DNA from: an uncultured Eubacteriales bacterium
GTDB lineage: Bacteria > Bacillota_A > Clostridia > Oscillospirales > Oscillospiraceae
Reading direction: 5' to 3'
NCBI GenBank assembly: GCA_949739085.1
Contig: CATIYU010000114.1
Span: 1 to 10,186 of the forward strand
Length of the DNA: 10,186 nt
The notes beneath the pieces were generated by a model that was not told where the DNA came from, did no database searches, and was given only the letters and a program-made list of their open reading frames with translations. Positions 1 to 7,258 of the stretch are shown here, one piece after another; position 1 is the stretch's first letter, and each line of letters opens with the position of its first letter. Position numbers and translations under genes: made by a program.

Positions 1-852
1 CCGCCGCTCGTAGGCCAGCCGCTGCACGTCGATCTCCGCGATGGTCAGTCCGGCGGTAAAGCGACTTTCCGCCAGCATGGCCCCATTTTCCGCGATCATA
101 TTGTGGCCGGCGAACACCAGGTCGGTGGTGGACTCCCCCTCCCCGGCGTCGGCGTAGACGTAGCCGCAGCACAGGCGGCCCGACTGGCCTGCCACCAGCT
201 GGCGGCGGTAGGCGGCCTTGCCCACTACCTCGTTGGAGGCGGAGAGGTTCAGGATTACGGTGGCCCCTGCTCTGGCCAGGCGGCTGGAGGGCGGGTCCGT
301 GGCCCACAGGTCCTCGCAGATCTCAATGCCCACCTTCAGCCCCGGCATCCCCTTGCACTCGATCACCGTCTGGGCCAGCGATGTGAAGAGGCTGGCGTTT
401 CCCGGCCCGCCGGGAACCTCGATCATCAGATGCAGCGGCTTGTCAAAGGCGTTTACCGTCTCAAACCAGCGCTTCTCGCAGAACTCCCCGTAGTTGGGCA
501 GGTAGGTTTTGGGGACCACCGCCACCACCTCGCCCCGCTGCACCGCTACGGCGCAGTTGAAGAGCTTCCCCCCCGCCCGCACGGGCATACCGAAGGCGGT
601 GAGGATCTCCAGGTGCCGCGTGGCCTCCAGGATGGTCCGCAGGCCCTCCTCCGCCCCGTCCAGGAGGGTGTCCTGGAGGAAGAGGTCGCCGCAGGTGTAG
701 CCCGTGAGGCAGAGCTCTGGCAGGGCCAGAATCTTCACCCCTTGCTTGTCCGCCTCCCGCATCATGGTAAAAATCTGCTCCGCATTGTAGCGGCAGTCCG
801 CCACCTTGATGTTCGGCGTACCGGCGGCCACAGAGATGAAACCGTCTTTCAT
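1..852 (-). CDS. nadE: Glutamine-dependent NAD+ synthetase, N-terminal part (3' end beyond the window)
   Basis: Makes NAD+ from nicotinate adenine dinucleotide, ATP and glutamine in the cytoplasm. The 284 codons in view form the nitrilase-fold glutaminase domain, which releases ammonia for the synthetase domain; that second domain would lie beyond position 1. Visible catalytic triad: Glu46 in LPELCLTGYTCGDLF, Lys115 in VPKTYLPNYGEF, and Cys179 in GIEICEDLW, all in the context typical of bacterial glutamine-dependent NadE. The frame is open from the ATG at 852-850 to the window edge. The start is fixed by AAAGGAGG at 862-869, nine bases upstream. A promoter-like sequence lies at 889-917. The gene is divergent from the homocysteine methyltransferase-family gene, with 111 bases between the two start codons. 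I cannot see whether the synthetase domain is intact. A stand-alone nitrilase is less likely because the GYTCGDLF and EKRWF contexts are NadE-like. Confidence 0.93.
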   Translation of the reverse strand, partial: MKDGFISVAAGTPNIKVADCRYNAEQIFTMMREADKQGVKILALPELCLTGYTCGDLFLQDTLLDGAEEGLRTILEATRHLEILTAFGMPVRAGGKLFNCAVAVQRGEVVAVVPKTYLPNYGEFCEKRWFETVNAFDKPLHLMIEVPGGPGNASLFTSLAQTVIECKGMPGLKVGIEICEDLWATDPPSSRLARAGATVILNLSASNEVVGKAAYRRQLVAGQSGRLCCGYVYADAGEGESTTDLVFAGHNMIAENGAMLAESRFTAGLTIAEIDVQRLAYERR

Positions 853-888
853 AAAAGATTGCCTCCTTTAATTAGATCTGTTGCCGCT

Positions 889-917
889 ATTGTACCCCCA
901 AAAATGGAAAAAAGCAA
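889..917 (-). promoter_or_regulatory. Probable sigma-A promoter of nadE
   Basis: Read on the minus strand: -35 TTGCTT (912-917), a 17-base spacer, and -10 TACAAT (889-894, five of six consensus bases). Transcription would start near 882, leaving a leader of about 30 bases with the nadE ribosome binding site. The 853-963 gap also has to serve the divergent plus-strand gene, but I found no comparably good promoter for that direction. Two CCCGGG hexamers at 918-923 and 939-944 could be an operator or chance. Confidence 0.6.
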
Positions 918-963
918 CCCGGGCGCGGCGAAGGCAGTCCCGGGAAAGAAAAGGAGAGTCCCC

Positions 964-1830
964 ATGACAAAGCAAGAATTTTCCGCCCTGGCCGCCGCCG
1001 GGACAGTCCTTCTGGACGGGGCCACCGGCTCCAACCTCCGCGCCGCCGGGATGCCGGTGGGCGTGTGCCCAGAGAAATGGGTTCTGGAGCACCCCCAGGT
1101 CCTGCTGGATCTCCAGCGGGCCTATGTGGACGCGGGAAGCCGGGTCCTGTTTACCGCCACTTTTTCCGGCAGCCGCGCGGGACTGGAAAATTATGGCCTG
1201 GAGGAGAGGGTAGGGGAGGTAAACGCCGCCCTGACCGCTCTCACAAAGGCGGCGGCGGGGGACCGCGCCCTGGTGGCGGGGGATTTGTCCACCGTGGGCC
1301 GCCCTCTAGAGGGAGAGGCGGCCTACGCCCGGGCATACGGCGTCTACCAGGAGCAGATGGAGGCCCTGGCGGCGGCGGGAGCGGACCTGCTGGTGGTGGA
1401 GACCCTCATGGGGCTGGACGAGGCGGCGGCGGCCCTGGACGCGGCGGCAGGTCTGGACCTGGCGGTCCTCTGCTCCTTCTCCGTGGAGGCGGACGGGGGG
1501 CTTCCCTTCGGCGGGGACGTGCGGGCAGCGGCGGAGCTGGCCCAAGAAATGGGAGCCGCCGCCGTGGGAGTGAACTGCTCCGTGGGCCCCGACCAGCTGG
1601 AGAGCGCCGTCCGCTGTCTGCGGGCGGCGGTGGATATTCCCGTCATCGCCAAGCCCAACGCCGGACTTCCCGTGATGGATGAGAGGGGACAGGCCCTCTA
1701 CTCCATGGACGCCGCCAGCTTTGTCCGGCATATGCTGGTTCTGACTGGGGCCGGGGCGGGCGTTGTGGGCGGCTGCTGCGGCACAACGCCCGCATATATC
1801 CGGGAGCTTGCCGCGGCGCTGGACGGATAA
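964..1830 (+). CDS. Homocysteine S-methyltransferase-family protein, stand-alone domain
   Basis: A 288-residue Zn-dependent homocysteine-binding (BHMT/MetH N-terminal) barrel, expected to transfer a methyl group to homocysteine to make methionine in the cytoplasm. The N-terminus has the family glycine motif LLDGATGSNLRAAG (residues 16-29). The zinc ligands are Cys205 in GVNCS and Cys271-Cys272 in GGCCGTTPAYI, near the C-terminus as expected. The CPEKWVLEHPQVL stretch resembles the MetH N-terminal module more than the MmuM type, but there is no folate, cobalamin or activation domain after it. The methyl donor cannot be read from the sequence: S-methylmethionine, or a cobalamin protein encoded elsewhere. 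I chose ATG 964 because AAGGAG (951-956) stands seven bases before it and residue 1 then matches the family N-terminus. The frame stays open far upstream, but that stretch is antisense to nadE. It is the only plus-strand gene and ends one base before the stem-loop at 1829-1868. Confidence 0.88.
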   Translation: MTKQEFSALAAAGTVLLDGATGSNLRAAGMPVGVCPEKWVLEHPQVLLDLQRAYVDAGSRVLFTATFSGSRAGLENYGLEERVGEVNAALTALTKAAAGDRALVAGDLSTVGRPLEGEAAYARAYGVYQEQMEALAAAGADLLVVETLMGLDEAAAALDAAAGLDLAVLCSFSVEADGGLPFGGDVRAAAELAQEMGAAAVGVNCSVGPDQLESAVRCLRAAVDIPVIAKPNAGLPVMDERGQALYSMDAASFVRHMLVLTGAGAGVVGGCCGTTPAYIRELAAALDG

Positions 1831-1868
1831 AAAACCAGCCGTACAGGTCTCTGTACGGCTGGTTTTTT
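1829..1868. terminator. Bidirectional rho-independent terminator
   Basis: Perfect 16-base stem (AAAACCAGCCGTACAG, 1831-1846, with its complement 1851-1866) around the loop GTCT. It extends to 18 pairs if 1829-1830 and 1867-1868 are included. T6 follows the stem on the plus strand and A6 precedes it, so T6 also follows on the minus strand. It sits between two converging genes, overlapping the TAA of one (1828-1830) and 10 bases past the stop of the other, so it can end transcription from both sides. Confidence 0.95.
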
Positions 1869-1878
1869 ATGAGGCGGG

Positions 1879-2439
1879 TTACCCCTTTATGGTGCCGTCC
1901 GGGTTGAATACCGGCAGGGGGGCCAGATAGGTAATGTCCGTCCGGGCCAGGGCGTCTCCCTCGGCCAGAATAGCCGCCCGGCCTGTGACAATGCCGCCCG
2001 CAGTCTTTACCAGCTCCTCCAGGGCGTGGAGGCTCTCGCCGGTGGAGATCACGTCGTCCACAATAAGAATCCGCTTGCCCTTCATCATGGCGCAGTCGTC
2101 GGAGCCCAGGAACAGGTCCTGATTGCGCAGGGTGGTGATGGACCGCACAGACACGTGGATGGGGTCCGGCATGTAGACCTTGGACCCTTTCCGGGCAATA
2201 AAGTACTTTTTAGCCCCGGACTGCCGGGCCATCTCGTGGATGAGAGGGATGCTCTTCGCCTCGGCGGTGAGCATATAGTCGTAGCTGTCCGCAGGAATCC
2301 GCTCCAGCAGGGCCTGGGCGCAGGCTACGGTGAGCTCCGCGTCTCCAAAGATGATGAAAGCGCCGATGTACAGCTCGTCGCTGACCTTGCAGAGGGGCAG
2401 CTGCCGCTCCAAGCCCGCGACCTTCATAGTATAGGTCAT
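1879..2439 (-). CDS. Phosphoribosyltransferase-family protein, type I fold, substrate unknown
   Basis: A 186-residue cytoplasmic protein with the type I phosphoribosyltransferase PRPP-binding loop: ILIVDDVISTGES at residues 124-136, with the Asp128-Asp129 pair and the TG turn. The TAEAKSIPL stretch (58-66) and the basic ARKGSKVYM segment (82-90) fit adenine/xanthine phosphoribosyltransferase-like members. They resemble the clostridial group usually named only by family; I cannot assign apt or xpt with confidence, and a regulatory PurR-like role is also possible. The start is ATG 2439, with AGGAGG at 2450-2455 ten bases upstream; the second in-frame Met at residue 5 is farther from it. It lies 48 bases downstream of ptsI with no clear terminator or promoter between, so it is probably the last gene of that operon. 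Why it travels with enzyme I is not evident. Confidence 0.85.
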   Translation of the reverse strand: MTYTMKVAGLERQLPLCKVSDELYIGAFIIFGDAELTVACAQALLERIPADSYDYMLTAEAKSIPLIHEMARQSGAKKYFIARKGSKVYMPDPIHVSVRSITTLRNQDLFLGSDDCAMMKGKRILIVDDVISTGESLHALEELVKTAGGIVTGRAAILAEGDALARTDITYLAPLPVFNPDGTIKG

Positions 2440-2487
2440 AGTGGAATAACCTCCTGAAAAATGTTTTCTAATATTTTCCCGCCGCGC

Positions 2488-4122
2488 TCAGCGCTCCGGG
2501 GCCTTGCTCAGATCCAAACTGCGGATGTGCTTGCGCAGAGGCAACACCGACGGCGGTGATACGCTCAGCTCGTCTATGCCCATGCGGAGAAAGGTGTCCG
2601 TCAGCGCCGGGTCCGCGCCCAGCTCGCCGCAGATGCCCACCCAGCAGCCGTGCCGGTGACCGGCCTCCACTGTCATGCGGATCATCCGCAGAACGGCGGG
2701 GTGATGCGGGTCGTAGAAGCGGTCCAGCTTGGAGTTCTGCCGGTCGATAGCCAGGGTGTACTGGGTCAGGTCATTGGTGCCGATGGAGAAAAACTGCACC
2801 TCCTCCGCCAACTCATTGGCAATCATCACAGCAGCCGGAGTCTCGATCATAACGCCGGTCTCCACCTCGCCCATGGCTACGCCCGCAGCCAGCAGTTCCC
2901 CGCGGCACTCCGCTAGCACTGCCTTGGCTTCCCGCACCTCCTGCACGGAGATAATCATGGGAAACATGACGGACACGGTTCCATAGGCGCTGGAGCGCAG
3001 AATGGCCCGCAGCTGCTGCTTGAAGACGTCCTTTCGGGCCAGACAGATACGGATAGCCCGGAAACCCAGGGCCGGATTTTCCTCCCGGTCCAGGTGAAAG
3101 TAGCTGGCCTGTTTGTCCGCGCCGATGTCCAGGGTGCGTATGATGACTTTTTTCCCGGCCATGGCCTGGACGACCCGGCGATAGATCTCAAACTGCTCCT
3201 CCTCGCTGGGGTAGTCCCCGCTCTCCAGGTAGATAAATTCGCTGCGGAAAAGGCCGATGCCCCCCGCGTCGTTCTGGAGGGCCAGCCCCACGTCGGCGGC
3301 GTTGCCAATGTTGGCGTAGACGTTGACCTCCCGGCCGTCCAGGGTCACGTTGGGCTTCCGCTTTAAGTCCTGGAGCAGGGACACCTGCCGCAGGTCTGTC
3401 TGCCGCCGCTCCTCCATGGCGCTCAGCAGCTCGCTGGCGGGGTCCATGTAGACGCAGTGGTTATAGCCGTCGATGATGGCGAGCCTGCCGTCCCAGCTGT
3501 CGTCGAAGTCCACGCCAATAAGGGCGGGGATGTTCATGGTCCGGGCCAGGATAGCGGTGTGGCTGTTGGTGGAGCCGTAGCGGGTGACAAATCCCAGCAG
3601 CTTGCTCTTATCCAGTTGTGCGGTCTGGCTGGGGGTCAGATCATCGGCCACCAAAATGGCCGGCTCATCCCCCAGGAGGCCGCCCTCCGTGCCGCCGGTG
3701 AGGATGGTTACCAGGCGGTGGGAGATGTCCTTTACATCTGTGGCCCGGGCCTTCATATAGGTGTTTTCCATGGCGGCGAAGGTAGCGGCGAAGTCCTCGC
3801 CGGTGGCGTTGGCGGCGTATTCAGCGGTGGCGCCCTGCCGCTGGATGATATCTCTGACTTCACCGGTATAGTCGTCGTCGTCCAGCATCATCTGGTGGAT
3901 TTCAAAAATGGCCGCGTTCTCCGCGCCCACCTCGTCCAGAACCTTCTCATAGAGGAGGCCCAGCTGCTCCTTGGCCTTCTCTCGGGCGGCCTCGTACCGG
4001 GCCAGCTCCTCCTCCGGCGTGCGGGTGGAGAGGACGGGCAGCTGGGCGTCCTCCCTGCGGTAGATGCGCATAGGGCCGATGGCGATGCCGCCCAAGATTG
4101 ATTTTCCAGTCGCTATTTGCAT
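2488..4122 (-). CDS. ptsI: Phosphoenolpyruvate-protein phosphotransferase (PTS enzyme I)
   Basis: Cytoplasmic enzyme I takes phosphate from phosphoenolpyruvate and passes it through a histidine to HPr, the first step of PTS sugar uptake. At 544 residues it is slightly shorter than the usual 570-575. Domains in order: N-terminal HPr-binding and swivelling phosphohistidine domain, then the C-terminal PEP-binding barrel. Visible key residues: phosphorylated His188 in GSTNSHTAILA, PEP-binding Arg293 (GLFRSEF) and Arg330 (IRTLDIGADK), the signature FSIGTNDLTQYTLAIDR (445-461), and the Cys498 proton donor in GICGEL. The active-site run GSTNSH differs from the GGRTSH of E. coli and B. subtilis. Start ATG 4122 follows AAAGGAGA. 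It is codirectional with the amylosucrase gene upstream and the phosphoribosyltransferase downstream. The place of ptsH is taken by a 29-codon remnant ending 24 bases upstream, and no EII component is in view, so its HPr partner must be encoded elsewhere if the enzyme works in a PTS. Confidence 0.95.
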   Translation of the reverse strand: MQIATGKSILGGIAIGPMRIYRREDAQLPVLSTRTPEEELARYEAAREKAKEQLGLLYEKVLDEVGAENAAIFEIHQMMLDDDDYTGEVRDIIQRQGATAEYAANATGEDFAATFAAMENTYMKARATDVKDISHRLVTILTGGTEGGLLGDEPAILVADDLTPSQTAQLDKSKLLGFVTRYGSTNSHTAILARTMNIPALIGVDFDDSWDGRLAIIDGYNHCVYMDPASELLSAMEERRQTDLRQVSLLQDLKRKPNVTLDGREVNVYANIGNAADVGLALQNDAGGIGLFRSEFIYLESGDYPSEEEQFEIYRRVVQAMAGKKVIIRTLDIGADKQASYFHLDREENPALGFRAIRICLARKDVFKQQLRAILRSSAYGTVSVMFPMIISVQEVREAKAVLAECRGELLAAGVAMGEVETGVMIETPAAVMIANELAEEVQFFSIGTNDLTQYTLAIDRQNSKLDRFYDPHHPAVLRMIRMTVEAGHRHGCWVGICGELGADPALTDTFLRMGIDELSVSPPSVLPLRKHIRSLDLSKAPER

Positions 4123-4146
4123 TCGGCGCTAATCTCCTTTCCGCCC

Positions 4147-4236
4147 TTACAGATTCTCCTGGAAAAATTCTTCCAGCACCCTGGCGTTGGCCTCCTCGCG
4201 GCCGCCGGTGACGGTGTACTGGAACTGTCTTATCAC
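4147..4236 (-). pseudogene. ptsH: Probable internally deleted HPr (ptsH) remnant upstream of ptsI
   Basis: A short reading frame, GTG 4236 to TAA 4147, encodes 29 residues. The first ten (VIRQFQYTVT) look like the first beta-strand of HPr. The rest (GGREEANARVLEEFFQENL) looks like the last helix, which in clostridial HPr proteins often ends in a FFxENL-type tail. About 55-60 residues of a normal 85-90 residue HPr are absent, including the phosphorylated His15 region and the Ser46 regulatory region. The join is in frame. It sits between the amylosucrase stop (38 bases upstream) and ptsI (24 bases downstream), exactly where ptsH is expected in a ptsHI operon. A purine-rich AAGGGAA (4242-4248) stands before the GTG, so it may still be translated. 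Position and both ends support the call; the resemblance is judged by eye. Alternatives are a real micropeptide, a chance frame, or an assembly collapse. Confidence 0.62.
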
Positions 4237-4274
4237 GGCGATTCCCTTCCCGATGCCCTACTGGGCGCGGAACG

Positions 4275-6209
4275 CTAGTTGGCCCTCAGGAGCCAAGCAA
4301 AGCTGTAGGGGTAGAGGTCCACACGGCGGATCTGATCCCGGTGCACGCCGTAGACTAGGTCTATGTAGCTCCCCTCCCGGTTCACGCCGGCGGTTACAAA
4401 ATGCTTGCTGAAGTTAAAGAGGCAGACGAGCTCCCGGTCCTCCAGCCGGCGGCAAAGAGCCAGTACATGCCGGCACCCGCTGTCCTCCGTCCAGACGTCC
4501 GCGCGGATGTCGAAGCAGGGCTCCTTCGCCCGGATCTTCTCCAGGCGGCGCAGGCCCTGGAACTGCATCCCCTGCCGGGAATCCTGACTGCGGCGCAGCT
4601 CCGCCAGATCCCACTGGAAGGCCCCCCGGTGGATGTAACGGCTGTCATCCTGGCGCTCCGGGTCCTCCTGGTAGGACCAGTCGTTGAGCTGGCCCACCTC
4701 GTCCCCGCTGTAGATGACGGGAATTCCGCTCTGGGAGAGCATCCACGCATGGAGCATGAGGTCGCAGTACACCGCCTGCTCCAGCTTCTCTCCGTCCTTC
4801 TCGCAGACCGCGGCCTCCACCCCGCACAGGGAGGCGGTGGTGCCGCAGAGCCGGGCGTCCCCCAGCCTGGGGTCGTCGTTGTAGAGCACCCCCCGGCTGC
4901 TGCTGCCGGACCATTTGCCGGTAAACCAGGCGTTGAGGTATTTTTTGTGGGCCGTCTCCGTCATCCAGAACTGTTCCGACAGCCAGCGGTAGTCCAGCCC
5001 CCAGCCGATATCGTCGTGGCAGCGCAGGTAGTTGAGGAATAGAAATTCCTTGGGCAGGGAGCATATCGCGTCCATTTGCCGCCGCAGAAGGGCCGTGTCC
5101 CCGGTGGCCAGGGTGTGCCAGGTGGTGGCCATGGTGGTCACATTGTAGAGCATATGGCACTCCGGTTTCTCCGGTGTGCCGAAATAGGGGACCACCTTCA
5201 CCGGCTCCATCACCACCTCCCCCAGCAGCAGCACGCTGGGGCAGACGGTCTCCACCGCCAGACGCAGCATCCGGGTGAGGGTGTGGACCTGGGGCAGGTT
5301 CCGGCAGGCGGTGCCCAGCTCCTTCCAGATGTAGGGCGTGGCATCCAGCCGGAGCACGTCTATGCCACGGTTGGCTAAGTAGAGGAGGTTCTCCGTCATG
5401 TCGTTGAACACAACGGGATTAGCGTAGTTGAGGTCCCACTGGTAGGGGTAGAAATTGGTCATCACCACCTGCTTGCAGTCCTCCAGCCAGGTGAAGCTTC
5501 CCGGCGCGGTAGTGGGGAATACTTGGGGCACGGTCTTCTCAAACTCCCGGGGGATCTCCCAGCTGTCGTAGAAGAAATACCGCTCCCGGTAGCCCGCCTC
5601 CCCGGCCCGGGCCTTCTTCGCCCAGGCGTGGTCCTCGCTGGTGTGGTTGAGCACAAAGTCCAGGCACAGGCTGACGCCAGCGGCCCGGCAGGCGTTGGCC
5701 AGGTCCTCCAGGTCCTCCATGGTCCCAAGCTCCGGCTGCACGCGCCGGAAGTCGCTGACCGCGTAGCCGCCGTCGCTGCGGCCCTTGGGACTCTCCAGCA
5801 GGGGCATCAGGTGGAGGTAATTGACCCCGCACTCCTGGAGGTAGGGGAGCTTCTCCTCCACGCCCTTCAGGTTCCCCGCGAAAGCGCCGGTGTACAGCAT
5901 CATGCCCAGCAGATCCCGGCGGCGGTACCAGTCCGGGTCCGCCTCCCGGCGCAGGTCCTGGGCTTGCAGGCCGGCCTTGCGCTCCCCCCAGCTCCGGCGG
6001 AGCATCTCCACGAAGTACTGGAACCCGGCCATATCGTTGTGATAGAGCTCGCAGTAGAGCCATTTCAGCTCGTCATACCGCTGGGCAAGGCGGCGGTCAA
6101 AGGCCGTCTCCTCCGGCGCGGCCGCCGGTTTTTCCCGGACCTTTCCCGCCGCAGGCTTTACCCGCTTTGTCCGGACTGGTTTTTTTGCGTTTTTTTTCCT
6201 TTTTTTCAT
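4275..6209 (-). CDS. Amylosucrase-type GH13 glucosyltransferase
   Basis: Predicted to convert sucrose to alpha-1,4-glucan plus fructose in the cytoplasm; no signal peptide is visible. At 644 residues it matches amylosucrase length (about 640). Key motifs: MPLLESPKGRSDGGYAVSD (135-153), LDFVLNHTSEDHAWA (183-197), QWDLNYANPVVF (257-268), nucleophile Asp289 in VLRLDATPYIWK, acid/base Glu331 in LLGEVV, Asp399 in LRCHDDIGWG, and QDDSRYIHR (520-528). The HDDIGW and QWDLNY..P segments are characteristic of amylosucrase rather than ordinary alpha-amylase; sucrose hydrolase is the close alternative. I start it at ATG 6209, which overlaps the fructokinase stop as ATGA and has AAGGAG ten bases upstream. 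The same frame is open to 7175, but that part is antisense-free shadow of the fructokinase frame. The first 35 residues are an odd Lys/Arg-rich tail (MKKRKKNAKK...) encoded over A7, A8 and A7 runs (6180-6206), a place prone to slippage or sequencing error. Confidence 0.88.
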   Translation of the reverse strand: MKKRKKNAKKPVRTKRVKPAAGKVREKPAAAPEETAFDRRLAQRYDELKWLYCELYHNDMAGFQYFVEMLRRSWGERKAGLQAQDLRREADPDWYRRRDLLGMMLYTGAFAGNLKGVEEKLPYLQECGVNYLHLMPLLESPKGRSDGGYAVSDFRRVQPELGTMEDLEDLANACRAAGVSLCLDFVLNHTSEDHAWAKKARAGEAGYRERYFFYDSWEIPREFEKTVPQVFPTTAPGSFTWLEDCKQVVMTNFYPYQWDLNYANPVVFNDMTENLLYLANRGIDVLRLDATPYIWKELGTACRNLPQVHTLTRMLRLAVETVCPSVLLLGEVVMEPVKVVPYFGTPEKPECHMLYNVTTMATTWHTLATGDTALLRRQMDAICSLPKEFLFLNYLRCHDDIGWGLDYRWLSEQFWMTETAHKKYLNAWFTGKWSGSSSRGVLYNDDPRLGDARLCGTTASLCGVEAAVCEKDGEKLEQAVYCDLMLHAWMLSQSGIPVIYSGDEVGQLNDWSYQEDPERQDDSRYIHRGAFQWDLAELRRSQDSRQGMQFQGLRRLEKIRAKEPCFDIRADVWTEDSGCRHVLALCRRLEDRELVCLFNFSKHFVTAGVNREGSYIDLVYGVHRDQIRRVDLYPYSFAWLLRAN

Positions 6210-7153
6210 TCCACGGCATCTCCTTCCAGCTCGCTCAGGGACGGCATGGCGGGAATCGCCCCGCTGCGGGAACAGGGCGCCGCCGCAGCCCGGTTGGCGT
6301 AGGCGAGGACCGCCTCCAGCTCCCGCCGCTCCAGGCCGTCCAGAGGACCATCCGTCCCCCGGCGGCAGAGGCGGCTGAGGACCGCCCCCAGGAAGGTATC
6401 CCCGGCGCCGTTGGTGTCCGCTACAGAGACCTTCACGCCGGGCACGGAGAAGCACTCCCCCTTCCAACGGCAGAAAGCTCCCTCTCCCCCCAGGGTCACC
6501 AGCACCAGCCGGACGCCCCGATCCTCCAGAATCCCGCTCCCCTCCTCCAGGCTGCCGGAGCCGGTAAGCAGGGGAAGCTCCTCCTCGGAGAGCTTGATAA
6601 TGTCCACCAAAGGCAGGGGCAGGCGCATCCACTCCAGGGCGTCCTGTTCGCTGCGCCAGAGGGCGGGACGGTAGTTGGGGTCGTAGCTGACCAGCACGCC
6701 GGCCTCCCGGGCGGTCCGGGCGGCGAAGATGGTGGCGCTGCGGGCAATGCCCTTTGTGAGGCTGACAGAGCCGAAGTGGAGAATCCGGCTTTCCCGGATT
6801 AGGGAGGCGTCCACCTCCTCCGGCACCAGCTGGCAGTCCGCTCCCCGGAGGAACTGGAAGCTGCGCTCCCCGCCGCTGTCCACAGACACGACGGCCATGG
6901 TGGTGGTTCCGTCGGCGCGCAGTCCGGAGGCGTCCACCCGGTTCTCCTCCAGGGTCCGGCGGAGGTAGCTGCCGAAGCTGTCCCGCCCCACCTTGCCGAT
7001 GCAGGCAGTCCGGCATCCCAGCCGGGACGCCGCTACTGCCACGTTGGCCGGCGCGCCGCCGGGGTAAGCCGCGAACAGCGGCACCCCTGCCTCGTTGCAG
7101 CCGGTCTGGGTCAGGTCGATCAGAATTTCTCCAATGGCCGTGATATCCGTCAT
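6206..7153 (-). CDS. PfkB-family carbohydrate kinase, probable fructokinase
   Basis: A 315-residue ribokinase-fold sugar kinase, predicted to phosphorylate fructose to fructose 6-phosphate with ATP in the cytoplasm. It shows N-terminal GEILIDL (8-14), the PfkB signature 1 region PGGAPANVAVAASRLG (31-46), VSYDPNYRPALW (155-166) typical of fructokinases, and signature 2 DTNGAGDTFLGA (246-257) with the anion hole GAGD and catalytic Asp252. Start ATG 7153 has a GGGAGG element nine bases upstream. Its TGA overlaps the amylosucrase ATG by four bases, implying translational coupling. The pairing makes fructose, released by amylosucrase, the natural substrate. This is an inference from context; PfkB members also act on other sugars. 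It is the first gene of the operon behind the promoter at 7259-7287. Confidence 0.9.
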   Translation of the reverse strand: MTDITAIGEILIDLTQTGCNEAGVPLFAAYPGGAPANVAVAASRLGCRTACIGKVGRDSFGSYLRRTLEENRVDASGLRADGTTTMAVVSVDSGGERSFQFLRGADCQLVPEEVDASLIRESRILHFGSVSLTKGIARSATIFAARTAREAGVLVSYDPNYRPALWRSEQDALEWMRLPLPLVDIIKLSEEELPLLTGSGSLEEGSGILEDRGVRLVLVTLGGEGAFCRWKGECFSVPGVKVSVADTNGAGDTFLGAVLSRLCRRGTDGPLDGLERRELEAVLAYANRAAAAPCSRSGAIPAMPSLSELEGDAVE

Positions 7154-7187
7154 ATGCCAAGACCTCCCTCTCCACAGGTTCCTTATG

Positions 7188-7205
7188 AAAATTTAATGAA
7201 ATTTT
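7188..7205. repeat. AT-rich perfect inverted repeat in the fructokinase leader
   Basis: AAAATTT (7188-7194), AATG, AAATTTT (7199-7205): perfect 7-base arms in an island of AT-rich DNA within a GC-rich genome. It lies between the predicted transcription start (near 7252) and the ribosome binding site of the fructokinase gene. That position fits an operator acting as a roadblock for a sugar-responsive repressor, but no regulator gene is in the window. An all-A/T arm sequence can also arise by chance, so the functional reading is inference. Confidence 0.4.
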
Positions 7206-7258
7206 ATATACAGGGGCGGCGTCCTCCCGCGCAGAAAGCTTCCAATTATTGAATTTCT

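Noticed and set aside
103..963. Long 5' extension of the plus-strand homocysteine methyltransferase frame
   Set aside because: It runs antisense through nadE, whose catalytic triad and ribosome binding site are clear. The family N-terminus and a good ribosome binding site fix the start at 964.
853..963. SAM-type riboswitch before the homocysteine methyltransferase-family gene
   Set aside because: The gap is only 111 bases, shared with a divergent promoter, and shows neither the expected multi-helix fold nor a terminator hairpin.
3457..4101. 214-codon plus-strand open frame opposite ptsI
   Set aside because: It is opposite a strongly conserved gene, has no ribosome binding site I can support, and reads as the usual antisense shadow in GC-rich DNA.
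4401..5042. 213-codon plus-strand open frame opposite the amylosucrase gene
   Set aside because: Antisense shadow of conserved GH13 sequence, with no recognisable protein features.
6180..6206. Programmed ribosomal frameshift at the A-runs of amylosucrase
   Set aside because: The codon phase does not give a classical A-AAA-AAG slippery heptamer, no useful alternative frame product is seen, and frame 0 gives the complete enzyme.
5523..6302. 259-codon plus-strand open frame opposite the amylosucrase 5' region
   Set aside because: Antisense shadow; its Phe-rich stretch is merely the reverse of the poly-A runs.
6210..7175. 322-residue upstream extension of the amylosucrase frame
   Set aside because: It is a shadow frame of the fructokinase gene on the same strand, low in complexity and Gly/Pro/Arg-rich. 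The ATGA overlap with a ribosome binding site at 6209 is the better start.
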